DNA of 64,000 nucleotides, from contig JAJEKV010000149.1 of the NCBI GenBank assembly GCA_021234155.1, positions 1,335,932 through 1,399,931 of the forward strand, in the 5' to 3' direction. The position numbers and the translations under genes are program-made. The notes beneath the pieces were generated by a model. The model saw only the letters and a list, made by a program, of their open reading frames with translations. It searched no databases and was not told where the DNA came from. Positions 24,130 to 35,450 of the stretch are shown here, one piece after another; position 1 is the first letter of the stretch, and each line of letters opens with the position of its first letter. Source of the DNA: Isoetes taiwanensis. Lineage: Eukaryota; Streptophyta; Lycopodiopsida; Isoetales; Isoetaceae.

Positions 24130-24445
24130 CACCATGACATGAGCCTGGGGAATCAAACCCCAGTTCCAATCCAATGCTCATGGCTTACATGGAGCTTAAG
24201 TAAAGATCATGGATAGGGGCCATCGAACACGTGCCATTGACTGCCACTCCAAGCTACAACTGTCAATGACATGCATTCGATGACCCCTATACATAGTGCA
24301 TGTCATCCCGAGTTGCAATACCTGTAAGGCCACAAAGGCAGGCTGTCAGTGAGCCTGGGGAATTGAACCCCAGCGCAATGCCAATGCTCATCCAAGCATA
24401 AGGGAGATCCCAAGAGAGGGGATCACCCTTATGCTCAGGGACCGA
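24130..24445 (-). repeat. tRNA-like duplicated elements and foldback
   Basis: Read on the minus strand, two copies of ATGAGCATTGG, then GGGGTTYRATTCCCCAGGCT are present (about 24386-24350 and 24183-24145). GGTTCAATTCC matches a pol III box B within a T-arm-like stem. Between them lies an imperfect 29-bp inverted repeat (24213-24241 and 24262-24290). A third small hairpin has arms AGCATAAGGG (24397-24406) and CCCTTATGCT (24429-24438). I read this as SINE-like or foldback debris, not a tRNA gene. Confidence 0.5.
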
Positions 24446-24629
24446 AGCCCTCTGAAAGTCCACAGATGTTAGTAATCAAGTGCAACAAGAAAGCTTCTCC
24501 AAGACAGAGCAGCAAATGAAAAAACATCACATATTTATAAAGTTAGAAAATGTACATGTGGCACAGATGCCACCCACGTGAAACTACACAAGAAAAACAT
24601 TACAGACAATAGCAATAACACAAAGGTCT

Positions 24630-26171
24630 AATTCATAGGTTCTCCAGATGCAGTCCGCCTGATGACGGCATCAAGCTGGCAGATCTCCTGGGTCAGCAGG
24701 CCCCTAGCAAGACTCATGTATGATCTCGGTGCATGTAACTTAGACATTAGAGCCCCAAGCTCCTCCTAAGCAACACTAGAATTCGCCGAATCAATAGCCA
24801 CATAGAAACCTGTCAATTGCCTCCTCAAGATCCTATGGGAAGCAGCTATTTGATGGGCATCCGTCCCAACAGGATAATGCTTGTTATAAACTCTTACGCA
24901 CTGAAGAGCTGCTCACCCTCTGGAGGATACACCTGGGGATCAGAACGGAAATCATCAATCCTGGAGCTTATCAAAGAGGAGTCCAAGCTTAAGATGGGAT
25001 GGCCCATCTCCCCCGCAGAATTCCCATCGCCCTCCATGTGTACCCTGCAAGAAAGCGTCGCCACCACAAATCCATGTTGTAAGAAAATAAAACAGACACA
25101 CAATTGAAGATGTACATTAAAGATGGTACACATGAGTCATCCAACAGCCATGGGGCGATTCCCAGTGTGAATGGGGATGTAATCCACACCATGATCTGGA
25201 ATTTCAAGCTCAGGACTGAAGAATGAATTTTGAAGATCCTGAAAGTTACAATCCATCTTATCAGATGGCACGGAATCATCCCAATATCGGAGGCGCCCAG
25301 GGCCAGGGCCATTCCGTTCAACAGGCACATAACCTGCATGCAAACCAAACAGGGTAGTTCTAACATCAGATGGAATGCAGTGGGCGGGGTTCAAGAGAAC
25401 CCTCCACGCGGCACGAACTCTATGTTCATTCACATGAGCACTATTGGATGGAATGATCCAGCTGCTGCTCAAAGTGTACTTCCCACTTCTGCGCATCCTG
25501 CGAATGGTAAATATCAAGCTAGGAGTGAGCCTGTGGCCACCATGATAAAATATAAAGTGTGCTGCCTTATTCAGCAGATTCCTGTTGTCCAACACACATA
25601 GGTCTTTTGTGTCCCCAGCATCTCATCTTAAATAGAGATCCTTCCCCTTCTCAATCATCAATTCAGATATGTTGTGGAGGTGGCAAGAATAGTGCACCTT
25701 ACTTACGTCTCTCATACAATACCCCAACATGCCCTCAAAGAAGTATAACTTGTTATTCTTCAGCACTTTGCACACTAAAGCAACACCGGCTGGATTGGAG
25801 GGCCAATTGAAATCCCTCTTAATAGCCTCATTCAAGGCCTTTGGTGGCTTATAACAAGCTCTTAGCACAGCTTGCACATGGAGATGGTCTGCAGAAGACC
25901 CCCTCTTCAAGGCAACTGCACCATCAACACATCTACTATCACAGAAGGAAGAAAGGGCATCAAAGAAACTAAGGAGGACATCTTGCCCAGACAAACCGAG
26001 TGTGACAGAGACATCAATTCCCTCCCAGTTCATTGCAAGATTAGGCATGGCAGGAGTAGGCATGGCAGAGGAAGTGTTAGTCTGTACAGAGCCTGAATTC
26101 ACATGAACAGCAGGAGCCTTGCCTTTTCCTGTTGCTCTTCTCATAGATATGATCACAAACAGAAGGAACAA
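24630..26171 (-). pseudogene. Rep-like HUH endonuclease, decayed copy A
   Basis: The main exon spans 26171-25137 on the minus strand, 345 codons in one frame with a single TGA at about 25620. It shows RGSSADHLHVQ (HUH motif, two metal-binding histidines) and GMLGYCMRD (candidate catalytic tyrosine, Y-x-x-[KR]-D type). The rest aligns colinearly with copy B at 47.8-48.9 kb (VLDNRNLLNKAAH, SSSWIIPSNSAHV, YVPVER). A pyrimidine-rich acceptor near 25040 opens a short exon, and the coiled-coil stretch 24905-24630 matches the C-terminal exon of copy B with a TAG inside. Such proteins nick and join single-stranded DNA ends. No helicase domain is visible. A donor-like CAG|GTGAGC near 26203 suggests a 5' exon further up. 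Confidence 0.75.
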
Positions 26172-26489
26172 AAGAAAGAGGAACCAACAAGGAGCTCACC
26201 TGTATGCTGTATACTGTCGCTGCAGAAGAGGCTGCCGAAATCGATATGGCCCATCCCAATTTGAAGGGCATGATGCTGGCGACATCTGCCGCAGTCGAAA
26301 TTAGCATTGGCTTGGCTGATCGCCATGTATGGCTGCCCCCATGCGCGGCCCTATCTGCCTAACAATCAGCCGCTCCATCTTCGTAAAAAGAAAATAAAAA
26401 TTCCATGCTGCTTTCCAAGACCCAGGTGCCAGCATCATCCTTGTACGTATTTCAATACGAATACGTCAATTAACAATTTTTTATTGGAG

Positions 26490-27215
26490 AAACATTACGA
26501 GACGATACATATAGTTTATGTGATTCTCTAAAATATTCTTTTGAGCAATAGTGATATGAATTTTGGGCAAGGTTCTAAGGGCATTTCCTCAAGGGCCTTT
26601 AAATGAAGAAATAGGCAATACAATAGAGGCATGACCACTTCTACAAAAGAAACACAAAGAACAAAATATCACCTTTGAATATTTAGCCCAACATTCTAAA
26701 TAACATGTCTCTAGGTGGCATATTATTTGTCCCTAGGTGTTGTAGATTGTCTTCCTAGTATTAGGTCTAGACATGTCATAGATATCTATTAATGTCCCTT
26801 TTATATTAACTCCTATATATTTGCCTCTTAGACCTCAGTTGAAAGAAAGTATTTTGCTCCTCTGGCTTCATTTGCATCTTAGAAATTAGACCCATTCAAC
26901 CGAAGACCACTTTGTCAACTAAGCATAATGTGGTTGCAAAATGGTTGGTCAGTTCAATAGTATTATGTGATATGCATCTTAATATGCCTCTTTTTGCATA
27001 CACTACAAAGCTTCACCTTGATCCAATTCTTGATATTTGCATGTTGCAGCATAAATAGCAATTCAATCATTATTACAATGGTATATAACCACCACGTCAA
27101 TATTCTAATGGACTCTTGCTATACAAATAGATGGATTCTTGCTTTAGGTTGCAAAAATATAGAGGATCACATTATAAGATGTATTCATAGTATCATTGTT
27201 GTGAGAACTAGGTAG
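26490..27215. repeat. Duplicated block 1b (partner 32618-33275)
   Basis: Starts at GAGACGATACATATAGTTTA and matches 32618-33275 in the same orientation over about 650 bp. The right end runs into the ELP2-derived segment at about 27197. No coding content is seen in either copy. Confidence 0.85.
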
Positions 27216-28619
27216 CTAGAGATCCTGCAGTCATCTTTCATCTCATACCTTAACAGTCACACAAATGGAGTTCTCCCATGATGATCAATTTCTCCTTTCT
27301 ATGTCAAGAGATCGTCATTATTCTATCTTCAAATGAAGAGCAGGTATGCTACATTCAATATTATTTTTGGCTAGTTTATATATGTACTACACTTTGTTGT
27401 AGGTGACTTGGCAGGACAACCATGCTATGAATTAGTAACAAGGCTTGAGGCTCATAAAAGAATTGTATGGGCGTGCTCTTGGAGTCTTTGTGACAAGTAT
27501 TTTGCAACAGGGTCAAGGGACAAAAGTGTGAAAATTTGGGGTTTAACACTAGAGTCGTCACATGATGAACCAGAAAAGGTGCATTTGCACTGTTCGCGTT
27601 AAAATTCACATAAAATCAGGGGTTCAATAATCAGTCAAACCCTTCTTATATGTTAATATATGGCAGTCATGTTGCATGGAAAAAATACCTAAAAATCTAT
27701 TGGTCCCCATTCATGAGAGTTACACTTAGGTAAACTCAAGGGGGTCAAGTCTGTTTCGCTACATGTTTAGATAAAGTAAAACTGTCTTGGTAAGACAATT
27801 TTTATGATTTTTTTCATTATTTTTGTATTTTTCTACACGAGTTAGAGAGTAAGACACAAAAAACTGCACCTCAATCCGAGGTCTGAGAAGGGAGATAGGG
27901 TTGTTTGAACATGACAGGGTCAAAACTGCTGCTTGTCTTCTGTGAACCAATACTGGTTTCCAGAAAGCTGTTCCCAAATCAAATCTCTAACTTTTGTAGG
28001 AAAATGAATTTTGACCCAAAATTTTGAATATAAGTATTAGACAACTTGCTTTATCTAAGAAAAATGTCCATTAGCCTTGATGATGAGGTTTTGATTTTCT
28101 TTTATTTTTTCAATTACAAGTGAATGATAACTTATGTCTATATAGGAGTAAAATGATTCAAAGTCATCCGCAAAAAAAATCACATTATGAAAGGTTACTA
28201 CGATATGGAATCACCCCAAAAACAAACACGTTAAAAAAGCATAGCGTTTGTTTTCAAGAAATCAAGAAAGGTTCGTATTACCTGAGACCATTACCGGTCC
28301 ACCTTCTTTTTAAAATTAAGAACTCCCTCATGTTAATCAATTTCAGTTTCAATTGCGGGATATAAGCACCTCATGAGCTACTCTATTCATTGAAAATAAT
28401 CAATGCACCTGATCTTGAGGTTTAGGATAAACTTTCTAGTGTTCATTCCAAGTTATCTGTTAGAGTACGCGTTCCATGGATTTCATAAACCTATGTATTG
28501 AATGGTGAACTCAAAACTTGTATTTTTTATCTTCTCAAGTTGTGGAAGCAATGCAAAAGAATGAAAAACAAATATAAAAAGCTAGAACTATGAAAAATAA
28601 AGATAGACTGCTATGTCTG

Positions 28620-28709
28620 TTTCCCATAACCCGATTGGGTTCCGTGGACATTAAAATTTTCTTCCTTCCTTCCTTCCTTCCTTCCTTCCTTCCTTCCTTC
28701 CTTCCTTCC
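28620..28709 (+). repeat. LINE-like 3' end with (TTCC)n tail
   Basis: CCCATAACCCGATTGGGTTC, then CGTGGACATTAAAA and about 40 bp of TTCC repeats. This is nearly identical to the terminus at 14787-14848 and lies nested inside the TTAA transposon. Confidence 0.7.
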
Positions 28710-28974
28710 ATTGCTGGTCCACATGGCTTATGATCATTCAAGAAGCCAAAACATCCTCATCTTAATTAGTTGGTTGCTAGAATTGCATTATTTAATGGTA
28801 AAGTTGAAGCACAAAACAACCGAACCTATATGAATCTCCACTCACCCTTCCAAAAATTATGTTAGAGAAGGTAGAAAATCGCCATATCATTGTATAAATG
28901 ACAAATGAACAATAAATAAAATTGGTAATCATAATTAGAGAGATTTAATTCTATACCCAATTAATTTAATTGTG

Positions 28975-29500
28975 GACCATAATGGTCCATGCCCATTTAT
29001 ATTCAAATCTTACATCTGATAGTATGTTATTTTTAACATCAAATTGGAGATCTATATTGCCAATGAAGCTTGAACCCATAAAAATTATAGTCTATCATGA
29101 AAGACAAGCTAAAGTTACTATTATTGTACCTAAAGTAGAAACTCTTAAGCAGCAAACACGTGTACTAAGTTTATGATAGTAAAAAATAAGAAGATTTCAT
29201 CGTGTGTTTTGCACTAAGACGATACAAACTATATTTTAAACTTCTATCACATGTTTCGTCAATCATGAGTTGAAAAAGAATGCTATCTTGCTTTAAAATA
29301 TGGCAAGCATAAGTACAAACCGTAAAATGGTCCATGTCTATTTTAAATCAAATCTTGTACATAATATGCTACTTTAACATGAAATTCAAGATCGATGTTG
29401 CCAAGGAAGGGTGACATTCATAAAAAATATTGCCTACCATAAAAGATGAGTTTTTTGTATTATTACCTTAGCTAAACTCTAATTTTGTGTAGTGGCAACC
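28975..29500 (+). repeat. Imperfect internal duplication in the TTAA transposon
   Basis: About 180 bp beginning near ATGGTCCATG (28982) recurs about 355 bp later (29340). Shared phrases include ATTCAAATCTT-like text, AACATCAAATTGGAGAT/AACATGAAATTCAAGAT, and a closing CATGAAAGA/CATAAAAGA. Confidence 0.6.
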
Positions 29501-30654
29501 ACTTCTAAATGTAAAGAATACATGGTTATTCACCATATTTAAGTTCATAAAATTCTTTATTATGAATGTATAAGTGGAATGAATGGAGTGCATCATTTAT
29601 TGCCCTTAGAAAGCTTATATATGAGTTTAGTTAAACCCGCGTTAGTTCTATTTTTTTTTTCATGGATTACAGATCGAATCTTCTTTAGTGAAAATTGAGA
29701 TTAACATGACTTATAAACATTTCAAAAAATTATTGGACTATAGCTCTTAGAGTTGACAACTTATGGCATAAGTCTTACGTCAAAATTTGTTATAGTAAAG
29801 GAGAAACAATTCATAACCTCAAACAGCTTTTTAAAGCCAAAATGGTTTGATCGACTTCATATAAAGCCATCTAATAGCAATCGAAACATGAAAACATGCA
29901 AATCAACATGTTTTATCATAAAACGTCAATTACTTTCAATTTTAGAAACGTTTGGACCCCTTTATGCTAGAAAGTTTGAAGAATACAGTTCTGGCCTGGC
30001 GTAAAAACTGCTGAATTCAATGAGGTTTGGGCAATCACCACAACATATCAGTAAATCTATTGGTCATGAAATTCTCCATGGCCATAAAGAATCGAGTGAA
30101 GATTCCAAAAGTGGTGGTATCTTGTGAAATGGAAATTTCTCTTGTTAGATACCTGGGTTTAAGTGGCAGAGGGTATGCTGGACCAATTCTGGTTGATGAA
30201 CCCAGAATAGTTCCAGTAACAACTCTAGTGTTAAGTCAACCTTGAGACAAATTTGCCTCCATTTAAAAGCAATGTTACAACTTTAGCATGGACGTCAGGC
30301 TGTAAGCTTGGAAATCACATTCTTGCAATAGGAATGGAGGATAGACAATTAGAATTATGGAATTGCAGTATTGGTTTTGCACCGGTGAACTGTGTATTGA
30401 AGATAGATCCCCAACATTGTCACGTTGCAATAGTAAATCGAGGTTTGGGATGATGAGAATAACAAGGAAGCTGACGTTGCTTTGCATCTGGCATCTTGTG
30501 GAGAAGATCATAGTTCTTAGGATTCGGGGTCTCCTACAAAGTTTTTGCCTTAGGATTCGGAGCTAAAGATTTGAGGAGAACCAAAACAACAAGGATTAAA
30601 GCCATAGCCGCCATGCTCTTAGACATCCTTTGCTTTCTCCGCTTCCATCTAAGC

Positions 30655-30835
30655 TCATCTATTTTTTCCCAGCTTTTGCTTCATCTATTTTTGCCACTTT
30701 TGTTTCATCTATTTGTGCCGGATCTCATGGCTTTTGCTTCATCTATTTGTGCCGGATCTCAAATCTATTTTTGTGCCGGATCTCAGGGCTTTTGCTTCAT
30801 CTATTTGTGCAGGACCTCATGGCCTGATGAAGCAA
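30655..30835 (+). repeat. Minisatellite of a 34-40 bp unit
   Basis: CTTTTGCTTCATCTATTTGT followed by GCCGGATCTCATGG is repeated about four times with variation, just downstream of the ELP2 fragment. Confidence 0.75.
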
Positions 30836-30949
30836 AGCTATTCTTGAAAATTTGAACCATTTGTGTCACTACGTCCAGTCCGTTCGTGCTCCGCCTCGTC
30901 TGGGGACGTCGCCGGAGCCCTTTACAAGGCGGAATGAGCCTCCTCCGGG

Positions 30950-31110
30950 CAATTACCTAGTACATAACCTCTTGAAACAATGCAAAACAGTACGATCCAT
31001 GGCTGCTGCAATCGACTAAGAGAAACGATCTATTCAGAATATGGCATGAATTCGTTAAGCAGTGCGGGGAATGCTAAATGATGGAGGCTTTTCTACTTTT
31101 CTCCACTGCA
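30950..31110. repeat. Inverted partner of 23200-23370
   Basis: Reverse complement of the block at 23.2-23.4 kb, containing AGAATATGGCATGAATTC. Confidence 0.7.
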
Positions 31111-31189
31111 CCTAAAAAAAAGGGTGGGTTATTTGTCGTCCAAGCCTAAAAAAAAACGCCCGGGGGGGGGGAGGGGGGGTTGTGTCATG

Positions 31190-31520
31190 TATACTGATGA
31201 AATAGCAATAGAATGTAAATAGAATGGTGACTGTGATGAACAAATTATTAGGATCTACTAGATTGCAAAATTAAGAACTATAGTTGGAGATGCCTAGTTT
31301 GTTGTACCTGCTTTGCTGTTGGTAATTGGTCCACTGCATGGCAAATATCAAACCTCCACCATCACACAAGTCTCTAATTCAACTCTAGTACTCACCATCA
31401 CTAAGTCAATTCTCATCTTCCAGATAGACAGAAATTAGAGGGGGTTTTTTTTTTTTATTGATTATGCTCTGGGTTCAAGCAAAGCAAGGCAGAGCTAGAA
31501 CATGCAATTTGCTAATAAAT
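31190..31520. repeat. Repeat shared with 38820-39130
   Basis: About 320 bp from AAATAGAATGGTGACTGTG through TTTGTTCATTTACA occurs in the same orientation next to the 3' end of intact ELP2. Because the two ELP2 copies lie on opposite strands, this repeat is not a simple extension of the ELP2 duplication. Confidence 0.75.
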
Positions 31521-31732
31521 GTTAACCATTTGTTCATTTACAGGTCTTAGTAATAAACCCTGCGCTCATTAGAGCAGAAAAGCCGTGCGATGTAAATGGC
31601 CAGAAACAGGGCTAGTGGCGGGGAAAGGGGCCTAGTGGCAGCATTGCTCCGAAGCTATTACGTCGTATAACCTTAAGGCGATAATGGCATAATTTGAACC
31701 ATTTGGTCATTACATGCCATTTGTTTTTGATG

Positions 31733-33275
31733 CAGCCGGTACCTTAGAAAAGTAAAAAGTATGGCAGCCATATGCCTATATACCCTAATGCAGGAAGACA
31801 ACACATAAATTTTTTTCTGTCTTGGAGATTACCCAAGAAGAAGTTATACCATTTGCACACTCGGACATATTTTGGTTGCCCACATTTTCTCATAGTTATG
31901 GCAACCGACAAGCACATAGCAGCCACAACTAGAAAGAAGAGAAAAGGAAAAAATTTAGGGAGTTAACAAGAACGAATTTAGCTCCATGCTTCAGAAGGAT
32001 GCTTTTACATAGAACGGCATTAAAAATTCTCCTGGAGAGGAGATGATACTTTGATGAGATTGCACCATATCAGAAAACAAAAGCCTTTGGAGATTACAAA
32101 GACTAACTCAGATGGTGTTCTAGACCATGATGTTGTCACTTTCCAGCTTATAATGGGAGTTCCTGAACTAAAGAAGGATTGCAGATTTAGCATGTGAGCT
32201 TTGTTTAAGAGGATAATTGATAACATCTATATATGTGTCTGACTCCTGGAGAATAACTTGCAGCAGCAGGAAAGCAACATGTAAGTTAAAATTTTATATG
32301 CAGTGATTGAATGTATGTACATGCAATGTGCTTTATGAATGTAGCATCCTGTACTAGTGGATTAGTTAAAGCTTTTGAGCTAAATTATTAATAGTTATCA
32401 TGGTGGTTATCAGGTAACAAAATTAAATTGTTTGAGTGAAGTTGCAATCATATGCGTGCAAAGAATTACTACATTATTGGAGCGGAACACACATTGTTTG
32501 ATAGAGCTATGTAGCACAATAAGAGGGGTTGTAGAATATGGATCTGGAGGTAGAGGACAACGATGACAACGATTGTTGCATTGTTTGCTAGTCTTTTCAA
32601 TCTTTAAAGTTCTATTACTATGAGACGATACATATAGTTTATGTGATTCTCTAAAATATTCTTTTGAGCAGTATTGATATGAATATTAGGCAAGGTTCTG
32701 GAGGCATTTCCTCAGGGGCCTTCAAATGAAGAAATAGGCAATACAATAGAGGCACGACCACTTCTACAAAAGAACACAAAGAACAACATATCACCTTTTA
32801 ACCCAACATTCTAAATAACATGTCTCTAGGTGGCATATTATTTGTCTCTAGGTGTTATAGATTGTCTTCCTAGTGTTAGGTCTAGACACGTCGTAGATAT
32901 CAATTAATGTCCCTTTCATATTAACTCCTATATATTTGCCTCTTAAACCTCAACTGAAGGAAAATACTTTGCTCTTTTGGCTTCATTTGCATCTCAAAAA
33001 TTAGACCCATTCAACCAAAGACCACTTTGTCGACTAAGCATAATGTGGTGGCAAAATGGCTGGTCAGTTCAATAGTATTATGTGATATGCATCTTAATAT
33101 GCCCTTTTTCGCATACACTACAATGCTTCACCTTGATCCAATTCTTGATATTTGCATGTTGCAGCCTAAAAAGTAATTCAATCATTATTACAATGGTATA
33201 TAACTACGAGGTCAATATTCTGATGGACTCTTGCTATATAGATTGATGGATTCTTGCTTTAGGTTGCAAAAATAT
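31733..33275. repeat. Duplicated blocks 2a and 2b with the unoccupied middle
   Basis: 31733-32375 matches 23413-24037 and 32618-33275 matches 26490-27215. The two blocks are separated here by only about 240 bp, so this copy shows the locus without the Rep-like insertion. No gene is recognised. Confidence 0.85.
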
Positions 33276-33324
33276 ATAGCATAATACCAATAACAAAGGC
33301 ATAAGCAAGGCATTTAGGCTATGA

Positions 33325-33649
33325 CAGGTGCCCTTCGGGGCATGGTCTAGTGGTAGGACCTTAAAATGCTACACCCTTGGTCACGGGTTCAAATCTGGCC
33401 AATATCAGTCTAGTAATGGGGACCTTAAAAATCCGTTGCCCAAGGTCATGGGTTCAAGTATGACCAAGTCGTCCTGTGGCAGAGACCTTAAAAGCTGTCA
33501 TATGTACTCGATAATCACATGCAAAGCAACTCCTAGCATATCGCGCCTAGGTAGTGGATTGGCTTTCATGTAATATGTAGAATAAAGTGATGTAGAATGT
33601 ACTCATGATGTGATGATGAATAGAATGACGTCCTTCAGAAAAAAAAAAA
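33325..33649 (+). mobile_element. tRNA-derived SINE with dimeric head
   Basis: The element is flanked by a 10-bp target duplication TAGGCTATGA (33315-33324, 33650-33659) and ends in poly(A). Its head carries a box A-like TGGTCTAGTGG (33343-33353) and a box B-like GGGTTCAAATC (33386-33396). A second, diverged copy of the same half follows (TAGTAATGGGGACCTTAAAA to GGGTTCAAGTATGACC), so the head is duplicated. Such elements are transcribed by RNA polymerase III and mobilised by LINE machinery. Confidence 0.85.
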
Positions 33650-33759
33650 TAGGCTATGAAAGTGCGATCTATGGCAGTCCAATATTATAACATGTATTCA
33701 TAGCCCATTCATAGTTGATATCGTGGCAAAAGCAAAGGTTGAAATAGAAAAGGATCTGA

Positions 33760-35440
33760 ATTTGATCTGTTAGCACATAATTGAATTGTTGGTCCCAAAT
33801 TGGTTAGTTGGACCTGTATTGGTCTGGACATCATCTGCTTGGCCAGCACTGCAGAGGTCAGATTTGTAGCCCTGACTAGTGGGTATAGTATTTGTGCTAG
33901 CTCTATGATCGTGGTCCAAGCAGAGGTACCCCCACAAACGAGCCCGGTATTGGAAATCACAGAAGTCTCTCAGGACCTCCAACATCTCGCCAATGGCAAG
34001 GCTGCTGACTTGCACAAAATGCAAGTAGAGCTGCTCAAATGGGCAGGGCCACTAATGGTGCCCATCCTCACTGCACTATTCGACAAGGCATTGCAGGAAG
34101 GATATCCTAGATAATGGACCACTAGCAGGGTAGTCTCCATCTATAAAGCAGGAGATCCAAACAGCCCTGCCAACAACAAACAATCATGTTCAACTCCTCT
34201 TTGCAAAATTTATGGGTAGCATTTTGAAGCAACAATTGATGATGTTTGCAAAGGAAACAGAGGTGTGAGCTCTCACACATGCAGGATTTAGGCCTCAGCA
34301 TTCTGCTATTGATCGCATCTTTACACTGCACATCTTGGTTAAGGATAGCAGGAATCGGCGACAGGACCTCTACTGCTGCTTCGTCGGCCTCGCAAAGGCT
34401 TTTGACACTGCGCTTCGCAAAAAGTTGTGGAAGAGATTAAGACAGTTAGGAGCCCCTATGGACTTGCAAAATGCAGTGTACAGACTGTGTGAGACTTGTT
34501 GAGGATGACTGACCACTGACATGACAGTTTGTCAACAGTAGTATTGGGTACGGGGATGCCTGCTTTCTCCAATAACAGTCAGAAGGCAGAGCTATATTAT
34601 TGGGCTCATATGTCACACTTATTCAAGCCTTCTATAGGGGTCAAAATTTGGGGCCCAGCCATATCCCTGGCCACCTAAAATGAACTAGAGCAGGTACAAA
34701 AGTCCTTTCTAGCTCGGGCACTTAGGGTAAAATACACAGTCCCATACGAGATCCTTTTGCAAGAGACAGATTTCCTACCTTTACAATAGGCAGCACTCAA
34801 CCACCACATTATCTACTTCCATAAGGTAGTTCGTATGGACAATGATCATCTTCCCAACCTTGCTGCACCCCCAAGCCCATTGGAAGGAGAAGCAAGCTCA
34901 GTGATTCTTCTGATGGAATGTGTAAGAGCACAGGTGCATATATGTAGAAACTAAAGAGGGTCACCATAACTTGTGACAATACCTCAATGCTTGCTTCCTC
35001 AGCAAGCTTTGGGAATGGAATAGGTTAAGACATCACACTCCCAACTTTAGATCAACCCAATGCTTACAGGAATCCACAACACTATCTGTGTACACATTTG
35101 TCACTAAAAAAACCCAGGTTGATAGCGTTAATTTGCACAGATGCATATCACCTGTGAATTGAGACAGGTAGATGGGCTCGAGAAGCGCGTGAGGATAGAC
35201 TCTGTCAGTGTTGCTACCAGGGTGCCATTAAAGACGAATTCCACATACTGCAATAATTGCCAACATTCAATCGTTTCCAAGCCCGCTATGCAAAGTTGAT
35301 TCTGCCTATCAGCACGTGTCACATTGAGGATATTTCTCGGCCTCTGGCCTGTTCTCCTTCACAAATGGTGGACAATGTGGTCTAGCATGAAGCCCTAGTC
35401 AATGCCTTCTATAAAAGTTCAATACAAGGGGAAAGAGCCA
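33760..35440 (+). mobile_element. Decayed LINE copy (reverse transcriptase to C-terminus)
   Basis: Fragments in all three frames correspond in order to the copy at 52-54.7 kb: the NGKAADLHKMQVELLKWAG linker near 33990, the FRPQxSAIDRIF-type reverse transcriptase segment near 34290, the GIKxWGP/AxxELEQVQKSFLARAL segment near 34640-34720, and the ILLQETDFLPL segment near 34750. Stops and frameshifts are frequent. The right end meets the tail of an oppositely oriented copy at about 35450. Confidence 0.75.
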
Positions 35441-35450
35441 TATAAGCCAC

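Larger units (their letters stand above)
27547..30230. mobile_element. Non-autonomous DNA transposon with TTAA duplication
   Basis: The ends are inverted: CACTAGAGTCGTCAC on the left and, read inward from the right, CACTAGAGTTGTTAC (two C/T differences). TTAA flanks both sides (27543-27546, 30231-30234). Intact ELP2 has the uninterrupted site GGGGTTTAAGTCAAG, so the boundaries and the 4-bp duplication are exact. The interior is AT-rich with no transposase. TTAA is the target of piggyBac-type and some Sola-type elements, whereas the CACTA-like ends recall En/Spm, which duplicates 3 bp; I cannot assign the superfamily. A LINE tail (28620-28709) and an internal duplication are nested inside. Confidence 0.85.
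27197..30555 (+). pseudogene. Partial ELP2 copy, interrupted by a transposon
   Basis: The segments 27197-27546 and 30231-30555 correspond to part of exon 8, the following intron and exon 9 of the intact ELP2 gene at 39.4-42.5 kb, on the opposite strand. The intron is retained, so the copy arose by DNA duplication and not from mRNA. It has a CGA to TGA stop near 27335, a 27-bp deletion between GTCAA repeats just after 30234, and further changes near the end. A 2.68-kb element (27547-30230) splits it at TTAA. It can encode only fragments of the last WD repeats and is not expected to function. Confidence 0.9.

Noticed and set aside
27547-30230. Calling the ELP2-interrupting element a CACTA (En/Spm) transposon
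   Set aside because: The ends begin CACTA but the duplication is TTAA (4 bp), not 3 bp, as the intact ELP2 site proves.
33343-33396. A functional tRNA gene
   Set aside because: Boxes A and B are present but no acceptor or anticodon stem pairs, and the unit has a SINE tail and target duplication.
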